From the NCBI GenBank assembly GCA_013365365.1, contig JABVXU010000007.1, forward strand, positions 1-64,000: a DNA stretch of 64,000 nt, written 5' to 3'. The position numbers and the translations under genes are program-made. Each line of letters starts with the position of its first letter. Position 1 is the stretch's first letter. This stretch comes from Cruorifilaria tuberocauda. Taxonomy: Eukaryota > Nematoda > Chromadorea > Rhabditida > Onchocercidae. Below are positions 38,042 to 51,354 of this stretch, piece by piece. A model generated the notes under the pieces. It searched no databases, had not been told where the DNA came from, and saw only the letters and a list, made by a program, of their open reading frames with translations.

Positions 38042-40957
38042 TTATACAACACAGGAGAAAAAAAGAGTACCAATAGTCAAGTAATAGAACCAAGCACCAA
38101 ATGCTGCACCAGCAAATGGTACAAGGATTGGTATCAAAAACCATTTATACTCTCGAAAACTGAAAGAAACAAACAGATTAGAGAAGTGAAGTTTAAAATT
38201 CACAAAAGCTGAAAAAATATATACTTTTGAATTAAAAATATTCCCCTATAAAAACCATAGACAAAATAATTTGAAATTTAAAACAAATGAATTTTACAAA
38301 AACTTTATCTTTCTTAAATCAATATTAGTACTATTGAATATGTTAGCTAAATTTAACTAGCTGATTAACTTAGAACTAATTAAATTCACGCAATTTTTTC
38401 GGCAACTTAATGTTGGATTATAAGTATTAATATTGAAAATATTGATGAAAACTTAATGAAAATAACCTAAAAACTTCCCAACCATAACCAACACTAAGAG
38501 CCATAAGTTTTGGCGCAAGATCACGTGCCGGATTAATCTCACCGCCTGCATTTACACTTAAGCATGCAGCAACCAAAATGATCGTCATACTGAGAACTAA
38601 CGGTCGAGCTGCCGATGGAATTTTATTTCGTGGCTCGGTTAACATCATAACACAAAATGTAAGAAATGCTGTACCAACAAACTGAAATATATTCACATTA
38701 TATTCATGTATGATTAAACTCTCTACTTATATTTGAGAATTTATAAAAAAACTTTTTTATCTGTTTAAAAATTGTCAAATATACTATGTTTCTTTTATTT
38801 ACTACTTTTGCTTACTTTTATTTACTAATACTTACTATTTAGTCATTTATTTACTATCATTTACTAATGTTTAATAGTAGTAAAAAATAAATATGAAAAA
38901 TAATCACAGGTATAAAATTTAACACATATTTGCGGATAAGTATTATGAAACATAAATTTCTAATATTTCATGACTTAATATTATTTTATCTAATTTTAAA
39001 ATAAAATTATATTCTTTCTCCAAAAAAACCTGATCGAAGATACAGCCAGGAATACTCAAATATTCTTGTGGCCAAGGAACAAATATTCCAATCGTTGCTT
39101 TTGGTCCAATGGTTTGCCGAATACCGCCATCAAAATGTTCGATTCCATCTATGGAAAAAAATTAATGATAAACAAATATGCGAATAGTACTCATAATGTT
39201 AAACGGAAAGATTAATAATTTCTAATATACAGCGAAACTTTCTTCTCATACTAAACACATTATTTTAAATGAAATCAAAGTAATTTATAGAATTCGTCTA
39301 ACATTTATAATCCATGATTTTGCTAAATAAGTATAAATTTATGGAAATTGATATAAACTAATCGAGTTATAGATATTGTTGCTTCTCTTCTCTATAAATG
39401 TAAGAATTTTTGTCATACTTACGTAATGCTATAACCGTAAAGTTTATTATCAGTAAAAACAATCAATTGTGAACTTCATTATCAGCAAAAAAACTAACCA
39501 TAATAAAGGAAGTAAGTAACAAGACTGCCTGCAAATGCACCAAATAACTGAGCAAAAGAATACATTATAAACTTAAGGGCTGATAAACGACCGCAAAGAT
39601 AAAATGCGAATGATATAGCCGGATTCATGTGTGCTCCTATAAAATCCCGATTTTTATGCACCAAATAATTCCGTGATAGAATTTTACTCTAAATGTCAAT
39701 AACAATAAGCTATTGTAATCATTTTTTAATTGATCGTTAATTAATCAGAACATTCGTCTTTATAAAATTCATTAAAAAATTTGGATGTGATCGCTAAATG
39801 AGTGAGAGATCTTCGAAAATTGAAGACAGACTGAAGCTAAATGATTAAAATTTATAATTTAAAGAAGCCGATCAATACTTGATATCCTAGAATATTTTTA
39901 GAATCGTTATGTTACATAAACAAAAAGCAAGCTTAAATTGCTAAACAATTATTAAGCTGGAAATTTTTGAATTTTGCAATTTGATTGTTGAAATTGATAA
40001 GTCCGCAAAACAACGGCATTTTTAAAAAAAGCATACCAGATATATGACCAGCTGTATAAGCACCGATACCTATGGCAAAAGCCCATCCAAGGATTACACA
40101 AATTTTGCAATCAGCTCCTCCAAATAGATAGCTTGCATTTGCTGAGGTACCGGCAAACTTAAATTGTTAAGCATTTTAAACAGAGAAATATTATTTTTGT
40201 AATTGTTTACCTAAGAAGATAAAATTATTGAATGAAATAATTTGAAGAAATGCTTGAAAGTGGATATAAATTATAATATTCTCTTATCGATTTGTTGCAA
40301 GATAAATGGTAAAATTCTTATAACCTCTTTGGGACATCACTTAACTTACAGTACTGATAACTGCAAGGATTTTTTTTCCCGGGAATTTCTTTTTCTTCCT
40401 ATTGCTATATTTTATAAATACAGAAAAAAAGTGTTTAAACATAAATACAACAGAAAAGAAAAAGCTTTATACTTAGAGGTAAATATTACAGAAAAGCTTA
40501 AAAAATGAAATAAATTTCTATATCGTGAAAACATACTTCGATATTTTCAGGGAAATCTTATTTATGTATTCCATTCTAGAATTTCACTTTATCATAATTT
40601 TATATATAATATTTAAATTTGCGCTGAAAGATTGAAAGAATGAACACAACCTTCGCATAAAATTATAATATCCTCTTATTTTATGAAGTCGCAATTTTGT
40701 TATAATTTAACGTATCTATAATAGTGATATAAAATCATGATTGAATGAGTCGGTGAGACGCAAATATAATGATTGAGAATTAATATATTATAAATTTATA
40801 TTCATTTATATATATTCATATATGAATTAGTGAACCTTTTCCTACAAGCCGAAGATTTTACCAAAAAAAAAGCAGTACTGGTGAATTCGGATAGAAGACA
40901 TCTGATTAAGTCATTCCGAAGTCGCAGCTTCTTTCGTACTATATCAACATTATCCAT
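38042..40957 (-). CDS. Aquaglyceroporin (MIP family channel)
   Basis: 268 residues from six phase-checked exons: 40957-40862, 40157-40037, 39636-39499, 39148-39030, 38681-38467, 38159-38042. The fold has six membrane helices and two pore half-helices. The first NPA is GAHMNPAISFAF (Asn77-Ala79) and the second is GGEINPARDLAPKL (Asn208-Ala210). The Asp after the second NPA-Arg and the YYDGIEHFDGG extracellular loop mark the glycerol-conducting branch, so water plus small polyols are the expected solutes. The N-terminal exon (KLRLRNDLIRCLLSEF) matches the usual start of helix 1; ATG 40957 is the only in-frame Met there. The first intron (705 nt) is the longest. Family length is typical (about 260-300), so the gene looks intact. 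Closest C. elegans relatives should be the AQP-1/2/3 group. Confidence 0.92.
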
Positions 40958-42776
40958 TCTAATCACTGCTCAAATTCTGAAGCTCTATTGGTTTAATTTT
41001 GTCTTCTGGAAATTGTTATTACTGGTAATGAGGTATGAAATTAATTGAGAGAGAATTATTTGATTCTCCGTAATGAGATAGATATCTAACATGTGTGATG
41101 TTGAATATTTTATTAGGAAATTCCCGGGATAAATAAAACACCCTCTCTCTCTCTTTCTCTTAGTAATGGCACAATTCAATAGTTATGTTTCACAGAATAG
41201 ATGAAACTAAAAGCTAATCGAAGCACAAATCTCCTTTATGAAAAGGAGAAAAGTTACCAAAAGATATCGATGAAGTAAAAATTGTCTTGAGTAAAATACT
41301 TTGTGATATATTGTATTGGATTAATTCAATTAAATTTAAAAAATTTTTAAATTTTGAAATAAATTTTACATCCATATCAGTAATAAAAATCATACAATAC
41401 AATCCTTTGATAATGATAACGATACAAAAGTTAACAGAAATACTTTACCAAAAGCTAAATACCAATAGAAAAAAAATTACATTACAAATTTCAAGAAATA
41501 ATTTTTACCGTTTTTTTAAAATACATCATAAAGTTGCCTCTTTCTGATATATTTCTATGGTACAGAGAGAAAAACAGTTTCATGACTAATTAATTATTTC
41601 TGGTTATAGCCTTTAATAATTTAACTTCAATTTTCTCATAATTACTCGAGAAAAAGAGAAAAAAAAGTGAAACTGAAAAATGGCAACGTTACTTATTGCC
41701 ATCTTATCATCTCCATTCGTGTCGTTTTCACTTTCGAGGAAAACTGATTACTGTCCTGCTTTTAACTGGTTTCATTGCAATTTTTTTTTCCAAATTTTTT
41801 TTACTTTCCTTTTTTTCTCGAGGAGAAAGAAGGGAGTAAGTATTCATTCTTGATCATTTAAACTTATTTTCTACACAATCAGCTGCTTAAAGGAATGGAA
41901 AGAGAAAAAAACATTCTCGAAATTTTCCCTTTAGTCCATAAAATGGAATGCTTTGAAAAGCATCATTTCATGCAATGAAATATTTGTTTTCTTTTCTTTC
42001 TTTCCTTAAGACAATTAATCTATTATTCATTAAATGATTAAAATGAGTGTAATTAATTAATTATTCATTTGTGACCAATGTCATTATATGACAAGGAATC
42101 AACCGGGGATAATTCTTACATTATGCAACATCGAAAGCAATTATTTGTTTAATAAACTAATTTAGTTTTCAATTTAAGATTTTGGCGAAAACAAAGGATA
42201 GTAAGCAATAACTTCGTGAAAGATTAAAAAAGAATTTAGCTATAATAAATTTTAAGTTGAATCATTTCTTATACGCATTACTTTTTATCTCCAATAGAAG
42301 ATTTTCAACTATCTAAAGACTTATCAATGCTGATTATCAGTGCTTTTTTATCAGTTTGATTAAATTACTTTGCATTTTTGGCATAAATAGTTCATTTTTT
42401 TAAAAAAAGTAAACTTTAATACGATATTTTTAGTACCATTAGAACATTAAAAGCATGTGCATTCATTTTAACAAAGATCAAATATAAAAAATAAAAATAT
42501 ATTTTACAATATCAGATTATCCGGATCAACTTCAGTATGCCATTTTTCCATGAATTTTTAAAAAAAAGAAATTATGGTACAAATATAAATTTACTCTTTA
42601 CCTTTTTCATTGTCTATAAAAGAATTAAAGTTAACCAGTCGTCGCACATCTGCTTGCTAAAAACTAACCATCGATTTTCTAAAGCTTAAAATGGTCTACT
42701 TTGTTAGTTGAAGGAAATAAAGAAAACCATTCCACATAATATATTATTATTTCTTACTTATAATTTATTCTTACAG
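40958..42776. other. Divergent intergenic region
   Basis: Lies between the aquaporin start (minus) and the membrane-protein gene (plus), so it probably carries both promoters. It includes a CT run at about 41142-41160 and A/T-rich runs. The true first exon of the plus-strand gene must lie here or slightly upstream. One candidate is an ATG at 42691 directly followed by a weak donor (GTCTAC); I am not confident of it. Confidence 0.45.
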
Positions 42777-44669
42777 GGTTCCAAGCTATCCACAGGTGGC
42801 TATCTTCTGGTTGCTAAGAAGGTCCGATATGAAAAATGCTTATGCTGTCGCATTACCGTATGAATATTTTAAATTTTAATACAAAAAAACCAACTTGAAA
42901 AAATGAAAACGAGAATTCTCATAGGTAAGAAAAGTATTGCAAAAATTACTATAAGCAAGGGGATACTCTTCCTTACAAATGAAATTGTAGGGAAAGTTCT
43001 ATTTCATTCTGAGAAAAATTTTTAAATTTCGATAATTTGGTATTGATGTTAAATTTTTGTTCGGGAATTATGTAAGAAATTAAATTATGAAATTTCACAT
43101 ATTAATTTAATTCATTTTTTGCAAGCAAAAAATTTGAGCAATGATATGATAACACGAGAAAAAAAATTATTACATTACTTAACTTAGATTCTATCGTTGC
43201 TCAGCATAGATTAATGATTTTAAGCGCGATTTCAGTAATAGCGCAAAATATATATTTCTAATTAGTTGCTTTCGGTAAAAGCTAACAATTAATTAAAAGT
43301 GGAAAAACAAATAGATTACTTTATTGCTCAAATTTCTTGTTCATAATTCTAATACAAAATTATATTTTGGAAAATACAATTCATTTTAATAATGATTAAT
43401 TTTCAATTAACGCTTCTTTTTCAAATTTCATTAAAATAAAAACAAACATTTCTTTTTTTTCTTTAAGACAGCAATGTATATTGTACAATTTTTGTACATT
43501 CTGGCACTTTTTGTCATTTTTATTGCAACATATACCGCTCATGGCTTCACAATTAATGCTATACCAAATTTGATTTGTATTATCATTTTGATTATCGTGG
43601 AAATTTCGACAATTTTCGCGATAGTTAAGCAATGGGCATCATTTATAATACCATTTACAATTCTAATTGTAAGATTTACATCCAGTTGTGATTGAAATTG
43701 CGGTTTATTATTCTGGGATTGAAGTTTAAAAAAAATTGGAATTGTTTCAAATCCAAAATTAATTTAGTTTAATCACAGAGATATCACTGTTCAATTTTCA
43801 CTATCAAAGAATAGTTATGCCATTTATTGAGTTATAGAAATTTCAATTCATACTGAAATTTTATTTTACATTGGAATATTAAGTGATAATATACGTGAAA
43901 TAGTATGCATGGATAATGTATATGTGAACCTTTAAATAGTATAGATGAACAACATAAGTACAATGATATCGAAATATGCCAGAGAGATAGAAATTCATCA
44001 TACCAAATTTCAGAATATTCAACTTAAAATTATCCACAACATATAGAGGAAATAAATGCTCTGATTAATCTCGATTAAACATAATCTTTTTATATTAAAT
44101 ACCCAATGTCCTGCATTAGTTTTCAATTACATGGATTAAGTGATTTTTAGGTAATTAAGTAATCAGAGACATCAAATTTGGTGGAAATTTTTTCACCAAA
44201 TTTTTCTACAAAATTAAGTCAAGATATAGTTTAGTGGAAAAATTTTAATTATTACGAATTATTTTTTGAATTCAGATATATGTTATCGGATTATCCATTA
44301 TTCTATTTCTCTTTCGAGTCTATGTTTGGTTTCGTGATAATGGTGAAAGTAAGCATTGTTGATTGGTGTTTTTTGTCTTGTGATGGAATGATACAATTTT
44401 TAATCTCTATAATCGAAATTTTTAATTAGCGATCTTTATTGAAAAAATTCCTTACTTATCAAAAGTTCTTACTTATCATTTTTTTTCTTTCTTTTTATTC
44501 GAGAATTTTTTTATTGTTACAAAATCAATGCGAACTAATTACAGTAACTGATCTGTATTTAACAATAATATCAAATAGTTTAATTATGATGATTTATATA
44601 TTCGTGTTTATTGTATCATTACGATGGCGAAAATATATGATTGATTTGAAAATAGTGAAATTTGGATGA
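42777..44669 (+). CDS. Nematode four-helix membrane protein, 5' exon unresolved
   Basis: Four coding exons with closed phases: 42777-42857, 43468-43668, 44276-44348, 44545-44669 (159 residues before the stop). The first carries a Cys-rich cytosolic motif, YEKCLCCRIT, directly before membrane helix 1 (TAMYIVQFLYILALFVIFIA). Helix 2 (PNLICIIILIIVEISTIFAI), helix 3 (IYVIGLSIILFLFRVYVWF) and helix 4 (SLIMMIYIFVFIVSL) follow, ending in RWRKYMIDLKIVKFG. A CxCC motif followed by four helices recalls a nematode family of small tetraspan proteins of unknown function, possibly lysosomal by analogy with LAPTM proteins; that is inference. The first listed exon has no ATG and an in-frame stop lies upstream of its acceptor, so a further 5' exon is needed. 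An alternative last-exon acceptor at 44429 was rejected because its phase gives an unrelated tail. AATAAA at 44765-44770. Confidence 0.75.
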
Positions 44670-47505
44670 ATAATTAATTTATTTTGTTTTGTTCATTAAG
44701 TATCTCAAATCGATTTATCTCATTGCTGTTAATTGCTATCTAATTGCAAAAAGATGGAATTGAAAATAAATGATTTAATATTTATTCATCGCTTTCAACG
44801 AAACGTTTCGTTTTATTGTGATTTAAAAGAACAATTTACATTAATTAAGTTGCTCTTTCGTCATGAACTGACAAAAGCATTAATTATCACTGATATTTTA
44901 AAATAAACCTGAAACAATCTGTTATTCGATGAATTATTTTATAACATATCAAGCGAAAAAAAAGAAAGTGCAACTTTTTCATGAATGGAATCAATTTTGA
45001 GCATAAAATCATTTCCTTTTCGTTATTTATTTCAATACTTTCATTTAAAAAAACAAAAAAAAATTGCCACAAAGTAATTTATCTGATATTCATTCTTACA
45101 AACAGTAACTTATTAATAAGTTACATCACAAAATATTAATGATACTTGGAAAATATTGTCTCGTTGAAATTTACAATAGTATGAAAATATGGAAGTTGAA
45201 TTATTATAATATAAAGAAGTGATAAATTTTTAAACCACTACTAAACGATTGAATGGAATAGTTGCAGTGCTAATAAATTTATTAAACTGATAAGCAGATC
45301 AATCGTTTAAGACATGAAATTACTTGGAGTAATGAAATAATTTACAAAAATCTCCATCATCTATTTTGTGATAATGGAAAAAAATTGTCCAACTTTTCAT
45401 TAAGCTTATTTATTCCTCTTTCCTCTTCCTTAATTTCTCTTTCTTTTTTTCTTACGATTTATAGTAACAATAGTTTCCCATCTATAATCAATAATCTTTT
45501 CTTTTGTTTTTTTTGCATATTACATTTTCTTATCAAATAATTCGTTACAATTCAACAAACATCGAGTAGATAAAATAAGTTCCAAAAACAATTTATTTTA
45601 TCTAATCAATAAAAAAAAGAAAAATGACAATATTGCGAAGAATGTACTTTCGTTTTACCGTTTAAAAAAAAATATTTCACTTTGAACGTTCAACTACATT
45701 AATCATTCGAAACGAATAATTTTTTTAACGGAAGAAAAGAAAAAAGTATCACTGATGATAACGTCTTTTCAGTTCGATTTACAGAAGAGAAAAACACGAA
45801 ATAGAGAAAGTTCATTTTGTATAATGCCAGGAATGATGTCAATGTAAAATTGCAATTACTTGGAAATTTTATTTCATCCATAAAAAATAGAGATGGAGTA
45901 ATAAGAATGAACAAAAACTAAATTTTAAACTTATATTTCTTAATTGTAAACGCATAATTCTTCTTTAAGCGTATATTTTAAGCGTATACTTGAGCTTCCG
46001 TTTCTCCAAATAATTTTATTACGATTTAATGTACTGTACAATTTGCTTTATGAGTATTTTTTTGCTTGATACTATTGAATTGATATAGTGAATCATAATT
46101 TATCTTTAATTTAATTAAGATTAGAATACTTCAATTGATTTAGTTGCTGATATAAACTTGTTTAATGAAATCACAGTCTCATGCTTATTTAACGCATTTC
46201 ATTTTCAGCAATTAAAAATACGTTATTTTACAGCTATGTAAAATAAATTAATTATAGTGTTTATTTTTAAATGTATCATCAGTGTTTATAAAGCTTAAAA
46301 TGGCGCAATATTCAATCATCTTATTTTTCCTCATAAAAAAATGGTAAATTCTTAATTAAAATTTGATAATGGAGTATAAAGTTAAAAGTTCGCCTTATGA
46401 TATTTCAAATGACAATTTGCAAACTAAAAAAGGATAAAAAACCAAATATTTCGTTTTTGAAAATTTTCTAAAAGACTACTCAAGAAATCTTATTCAGGTT
46501 CAAAAAAGTGTGGCTGTTATTTGCAGACGAAACTAGAAATACGAATGGGCTTTGACAATCTTCTTTTGATAGATTGCATGAGAAACTTTGAAACAAAAAG
46601 TAACTGTAATCTTTTAAAAAAGCTAGAACGACCCTATTTTTTTCCATTTATTGATATTTCTAGAGTTTCTTCATAAACCAAGCTCATAGAAATTTTGTTT
46701 AAAATGCAGCAAATTAATCTAAACAAATTAAATTTTATTCAGAACTGCATTTCACAATAAGAATGTTGTTTACATTTTTTTTTAAACAAATCAGTTCTAC
46801 AGAAGTGAATAATTTACCATTTAGGTAAAACATTGAACAGCACAAAGAATGTTCAGTAAATAAAACTAAATATGCGATCAGAATCAAATAATATCACATG
46901 CGAAACACGTTTTATCCACATCACAGCGTGAGAAGAGAAAGAACTACCAATTAATTAAAATAGTTACCCAGTGATCGAAAAGGCTGCTCTAACAAAAATT
47001 TTTGTATTACTATTTTACAATATTTTTCCTCTTTGATTAAGCGTATTTCAAGCTGCCAAGGAAGTGTGGTAAATAAATTGAAAGAAATATCACATGTGAT
47101 AAGACATCAAAAGATATTAGTCTACTTATAAAGTGCTAAAAGACTGAATGAAAAAAAAGAAAAAATAGTGTACTAAAAGTCAAAGACTGGAAAGCTAAAA
47201 GTGATTGAAATAAAATGAACACCCTTTTCAAATATTAAAGGTTATATCCCTGAATAATAGTTAAGTAAATCATCGTCACACTAATGTTTGATATTTCTGA
47301 AAGAAAAACATAATTATTTTGTATTTGAAAAAGAAAAAAATTTTGAATGCAAGAAGTAAAAACTTTTTGAATCTATAATTCTAAACATAAAATAACACTT
47401 ACATAAAAAAATTTGTGAAGAAACTAAAATGCAGAGTTTCATGATAACCCGCATCACGCAAATATGATGTAATTAGATTAATATCAATAAATACATCGAT
47501 CTTTC
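44670..47505. other. Intergenic, no supported gene
   Basis: AT-rich DNA after the membrane-protein gene (AATAAA at 44765-44770) and beyond the 3' end of the minus-strand dehydratase gene. Only short chance ORFs. No repeat array noticed. Confidence 0.55.
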
Positions 47506-50500
47506 TTAAGCCAGTTTTTTGACCAGATCTTTATATTTTTTGCATCGCTGTAACCACATATGTCTCAATAAATATGCTGCCGCTGTAACTTTAAAGTTTA
47601 ATTAACGTCATATAAATAGTGGAAATATTACCTCTGAAACAATACGTAAAGCACTCTGGGCTTATTTTGAAATGAAATTTAAACTGAACTGAACAAAATT
47701 TTAAGCTGATGAGTTTGAGTATTTTACAAATTGGTAATAAACTACTGGTACATAAACATGCTTATATTATTGAAGACATTTTTGGTGTTGTAAAAAGACT
47801 AGATAATAAAAGAACGCATTCTTGCCAGTGCTTATTGAATATAATATACTGTTTTTCATAATATTTTGGATAGATACAGAAATAGAACCGCTGATAAAAC
47901 AAATTAACAACTCACTAAAAAATTATGACAATTTAAACTTTTACCAACTCTGAATTATATTATCACTAACCAAGATTATTCGCCATTTCTCAGAAAATAA
48001 AATTTCAATTATCAATTTTTACTACTTCAATAGGTGAGGTCTACTTTAATAGCTATCAACAGCCCACATATAAGAAAACGTACCAAATGGGAATATGAAC
48101 AGAAAAAAGAATCCAAGCACAAAGCTGAAATTAAAACCAATATTTGCAACATTATGTAGTTTGATACCATACTTTCCTGTTCGATAGTAATAAGGAATAG
48201 ATTGATACATGGTTACTCCTGAAAAATCAATGAATTTCATTAGATTCTTATTAATTTGAAAAAGAAAAAAATTTTATATATTCCGAAACATATGAAAATT
48301 GAAGTTCAAACTACCTAATTGTTCCTTACCGCTATCATCTGATCTAATAAATATGAAGACATAAAACTTTGAACATTAAATTTTAGCAAAATTTTTTACG
48401 GTGTCTTATATAGTCTATCTCTTCTGTAAATGGCAAGCCATTTTCTCTTAAAATAAGCAAGGAAAATCAAATACTTCCACCTATGACTTCTGTAATGAAA
48501 TATAAAAATAAATAAGAAGGAAACTTAAAATAAATAGTGTAAACTAATCAATGTTAGTGGTCAAATTTATAATATAGGAACAAAAATGGAAGTATTAGAC
48601 TGTTAATGATAAATTACTGAAAACATGTTACCTTCAAGAAATAAGCCAACTGGATAAAATAACAGCCATGCATTGTATCGTAACCACGTAAGTAATGAAA
48701 TTTCAATCTTCAAACTGCTGGCCGCATAGTATGAATATCTGAAATCATACCTGTACCGTTAAATCAAAAAAACTATTTTTCCATTAAGATCAAAAAATAT
48801 ATGAGCAAGCATGACCAAAAAATTACCGCAAATAGCACTATTTACACGTAATCGATATTGACTTGCACAGAATTGTTATTTCTTTAATATATCAAAAATC
48901 TCAACAGTGCCTCATGGTCAAGCACACAATGCAGTAGGATTTCTCATTGATATTTTCAAAAAAAAAAATTTGGAAGCAAATAAATAAATAAAATATTTAA
49001 AAGCCAAAATAATAAATATTGAAATATAATCTGTATTTAGAGATGTTTATTGGGAAAGAAACTCACCGAAATATTTCAATCGAAAAGTAGGCAATTATCA
49101 AAACAACAGTTGTCAATGAACTTTGTATATCTGGACAGCCATCAATAATATATATGAATGCTAAACGTCCACATACCTATCACAAATCGAAAATACACAC
49201 TAAGACGAAATACTTATAAAATACTGGTAATTAGCAAATAAGAAGTTTTCACATTGATAATGGCAATATTTTGACAATACTGTTATTTTTAATAAAAGAT
49301 GAAATTTCTACAAAGTTAGACAAAGAGGAAATTAGTAATAAATACGAAGCATGTATTAACCTGTATAAGCCCGACTCGGTAACTACCTTTTGTGAAACCG
49401 ATTAGTGCATGTGCAACATCAATTAGCTGCAAAGCTGTTGCAATTTTTATAATGTTGACATTACTTTGCCAAAATGTGTTGCAATATTCTGAAAACGAAT
49501 TATCCAAATAATTACATACTTAACGATAAAGAAAAACCATTTATCAATTATGTCTACAGATTTATTGAGTACTTTCATGTGTGACACTGAAAATGATGCA
49601 TTTAAAATTTGACCTATATTTGATATCTGTCTCTACAATTCTCCATGTCTCTTGCTTTACTAATCAATAAATATAAATAATGAAATAAGCTTACCAGTTC
49701 CATCAGCGAAGAATTTAAAAAGCAAAGTAAATAGTAAATATGCATGTAATACAAATAATGACATGTTGTAAGCAAAAAGGTACTGAGTGAGCAAGTGGTT
49801 ACATTTCTCAGCGAATTGTTTTACTGAAATAAGATTCAAAGAATTTTAACTGAAGATAATAAAAATAAATATTCTCCTAAGCTAATGATAGTAAAATCAA
49901 AACTCAAATTAACAGGAATTGCAACCTTCATTGATAAATTCCTTTTTTGTTCTTGGCTTAGTGCAGCAATCTTTCAAAATGCGCTGCGTTATAGCATCCA
50001 TCTCTACTTCCGGTGTGCGCTATAAATATTTTAAATTGTAATGGGAATATGAAGTTTATGAATCAATAGAAATTAACTTATCAGCACTTCTCAACAAATA
50101 TAAAAGACAAACCGAATTCATGTTTATCATCTCATAATCTTCTTCTGTTTCACTTTCATCTGGATCTTCGAATCGATCGAAATCGATCTTAAAAAATGTT
50201 TCACTACACTACCACTACATAACATTTAACAAGCAGACAATCGCCAAGAAACGAATTTTCACTCTCTCACTTGCTTTCTTTGCAATCACTTTAGAATTGC
50301 TCAAAGTGACAATGCCGTGGACAAGAAAATAAAGAAAAAAGTTTTACTCTCCTCTTGTACTCAAAATTTCATTGAAAGTTCGAATCATCTTTGTGTTTCA
50401 TATAAGAATACAAAACATAATTATAAGAATATAAAATAGGACACAGTGACATAAAATTTAAGTATTTACATACTCGAAGCCAAGAATATCGGCTACCATC

Positions 50501-51354
50501 TTTCAAAACAGTAGGCCACCACAAGGCATTCTTCTTCTTCAAAACATAAAGCAATTTGCTTCCGCCTTCCTCACCAACCTGAAAACTGCAGGTACAACTG
50601 TTCCTAGAAGAAAGCTATCAAACTCCAGCTAATAATACCTTATTCAAATTGATACAAGATGATAATAATTTATATGTGAAATATCACTAATTACATTAAG
50701 ATAAAATCGCAATACGAGCATACCTTTTCCATCTCTATTTCTGCAAATAAAGGCAATTCAAAGGAATATTCACATCGACCGTGTGCACCAATTCCAGTAG
50801 CACGAAACTCAAATGCATTACCTGCTACGGCATAACAGACATCCTACAAATAATTTCGTGAATGAACCCTTTAAAACATAAACGAAGAAGTCCCAATTAT
50901 TCTAACTATTACAGTTCCGATTACTTCTGCCCAATTATTAACCAGTTTTAGCTCCAAAAAATCAGTTAAACTAACTAATCGAGATTTCATTTCATGTAGT
51001 CCTCTTCATACTGCAAATTGCGATGAATTTTAAGGAAGATGTCCAAATAATTATCAGATATCTTAACCGATATAAAAACAACTTAGAGGTTTCGTGTACT
51101 CCACTTCACTCATTACGTGCACACCACTAGTACAAAATTCTTCTAATCATGCCAATATAATCAATAATTCAAAATGATTGATATAACAAAGCGGTAATCT
51201 ACTGATATTTAAATAATTATAATTAAAGAATAGATTAATGATACTGAATACTCTACACAAAAAAAAAAATGCAAACCGATGAATCCTTCAAATCAATCGT
51301 CAGGAAAAGTAATTTTTCGTTCTGTGCCCAATAAACAAACGGACGTCGTACCAT
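47506..51354 (-). CDS. HACD3: Very-long-chain 3-hydroxyacyl-CoA dehydratase with CS domain (HACD3 type)
   Basis: 385 residues from 11 phase-checked exons: 51354-51277, 50843-50724, 50578-50474, 50187-50113, 50019-49926, 49823-49695, 49488-49361, 49176-49067, 48738-48632, 48218-48084, 47582-47506. Residues 4 to about 100 are a p23-like CS domain (PFVYWAQNEKLLFLTIDL to NALWWPTVLK), followed by an FDRFEDPDESETEED acidic linker. The rest is the multi-helix ER dehydratase that removes water from 3-hydroxyacyl-CoA in very-long-chain fatty acid elongation. The catalytic pair fits the family: Tyr308 in FYPVGLFLEG and Glu315, seven apart as in yeast Phs1. The C-terminus reads KDLVKKLA, a dilysine KKxx ER-retrieval signal. 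Human HACD3 is 362 residues with the same CS-plus-dehydratase order. A TTTTCTCAG 12 nt before the ATG is a likely spliced-leader site. Confidence 0.92.

Noticed and set aside
44429..44544. Upstream extension of the last exon of the four-helix protein
   Set aside because: In the required phase it gives a Phe-rich tail and an early stop; the acceptor at 44544 yields a proper fourth helix.
50360..50400. GTTCGAATC at about 50379, like a tRNA B box
   Set aside because: No A box at the right distance and no cloverleaf arms can be drawn; it lies in an intron of the dehydratase gene.
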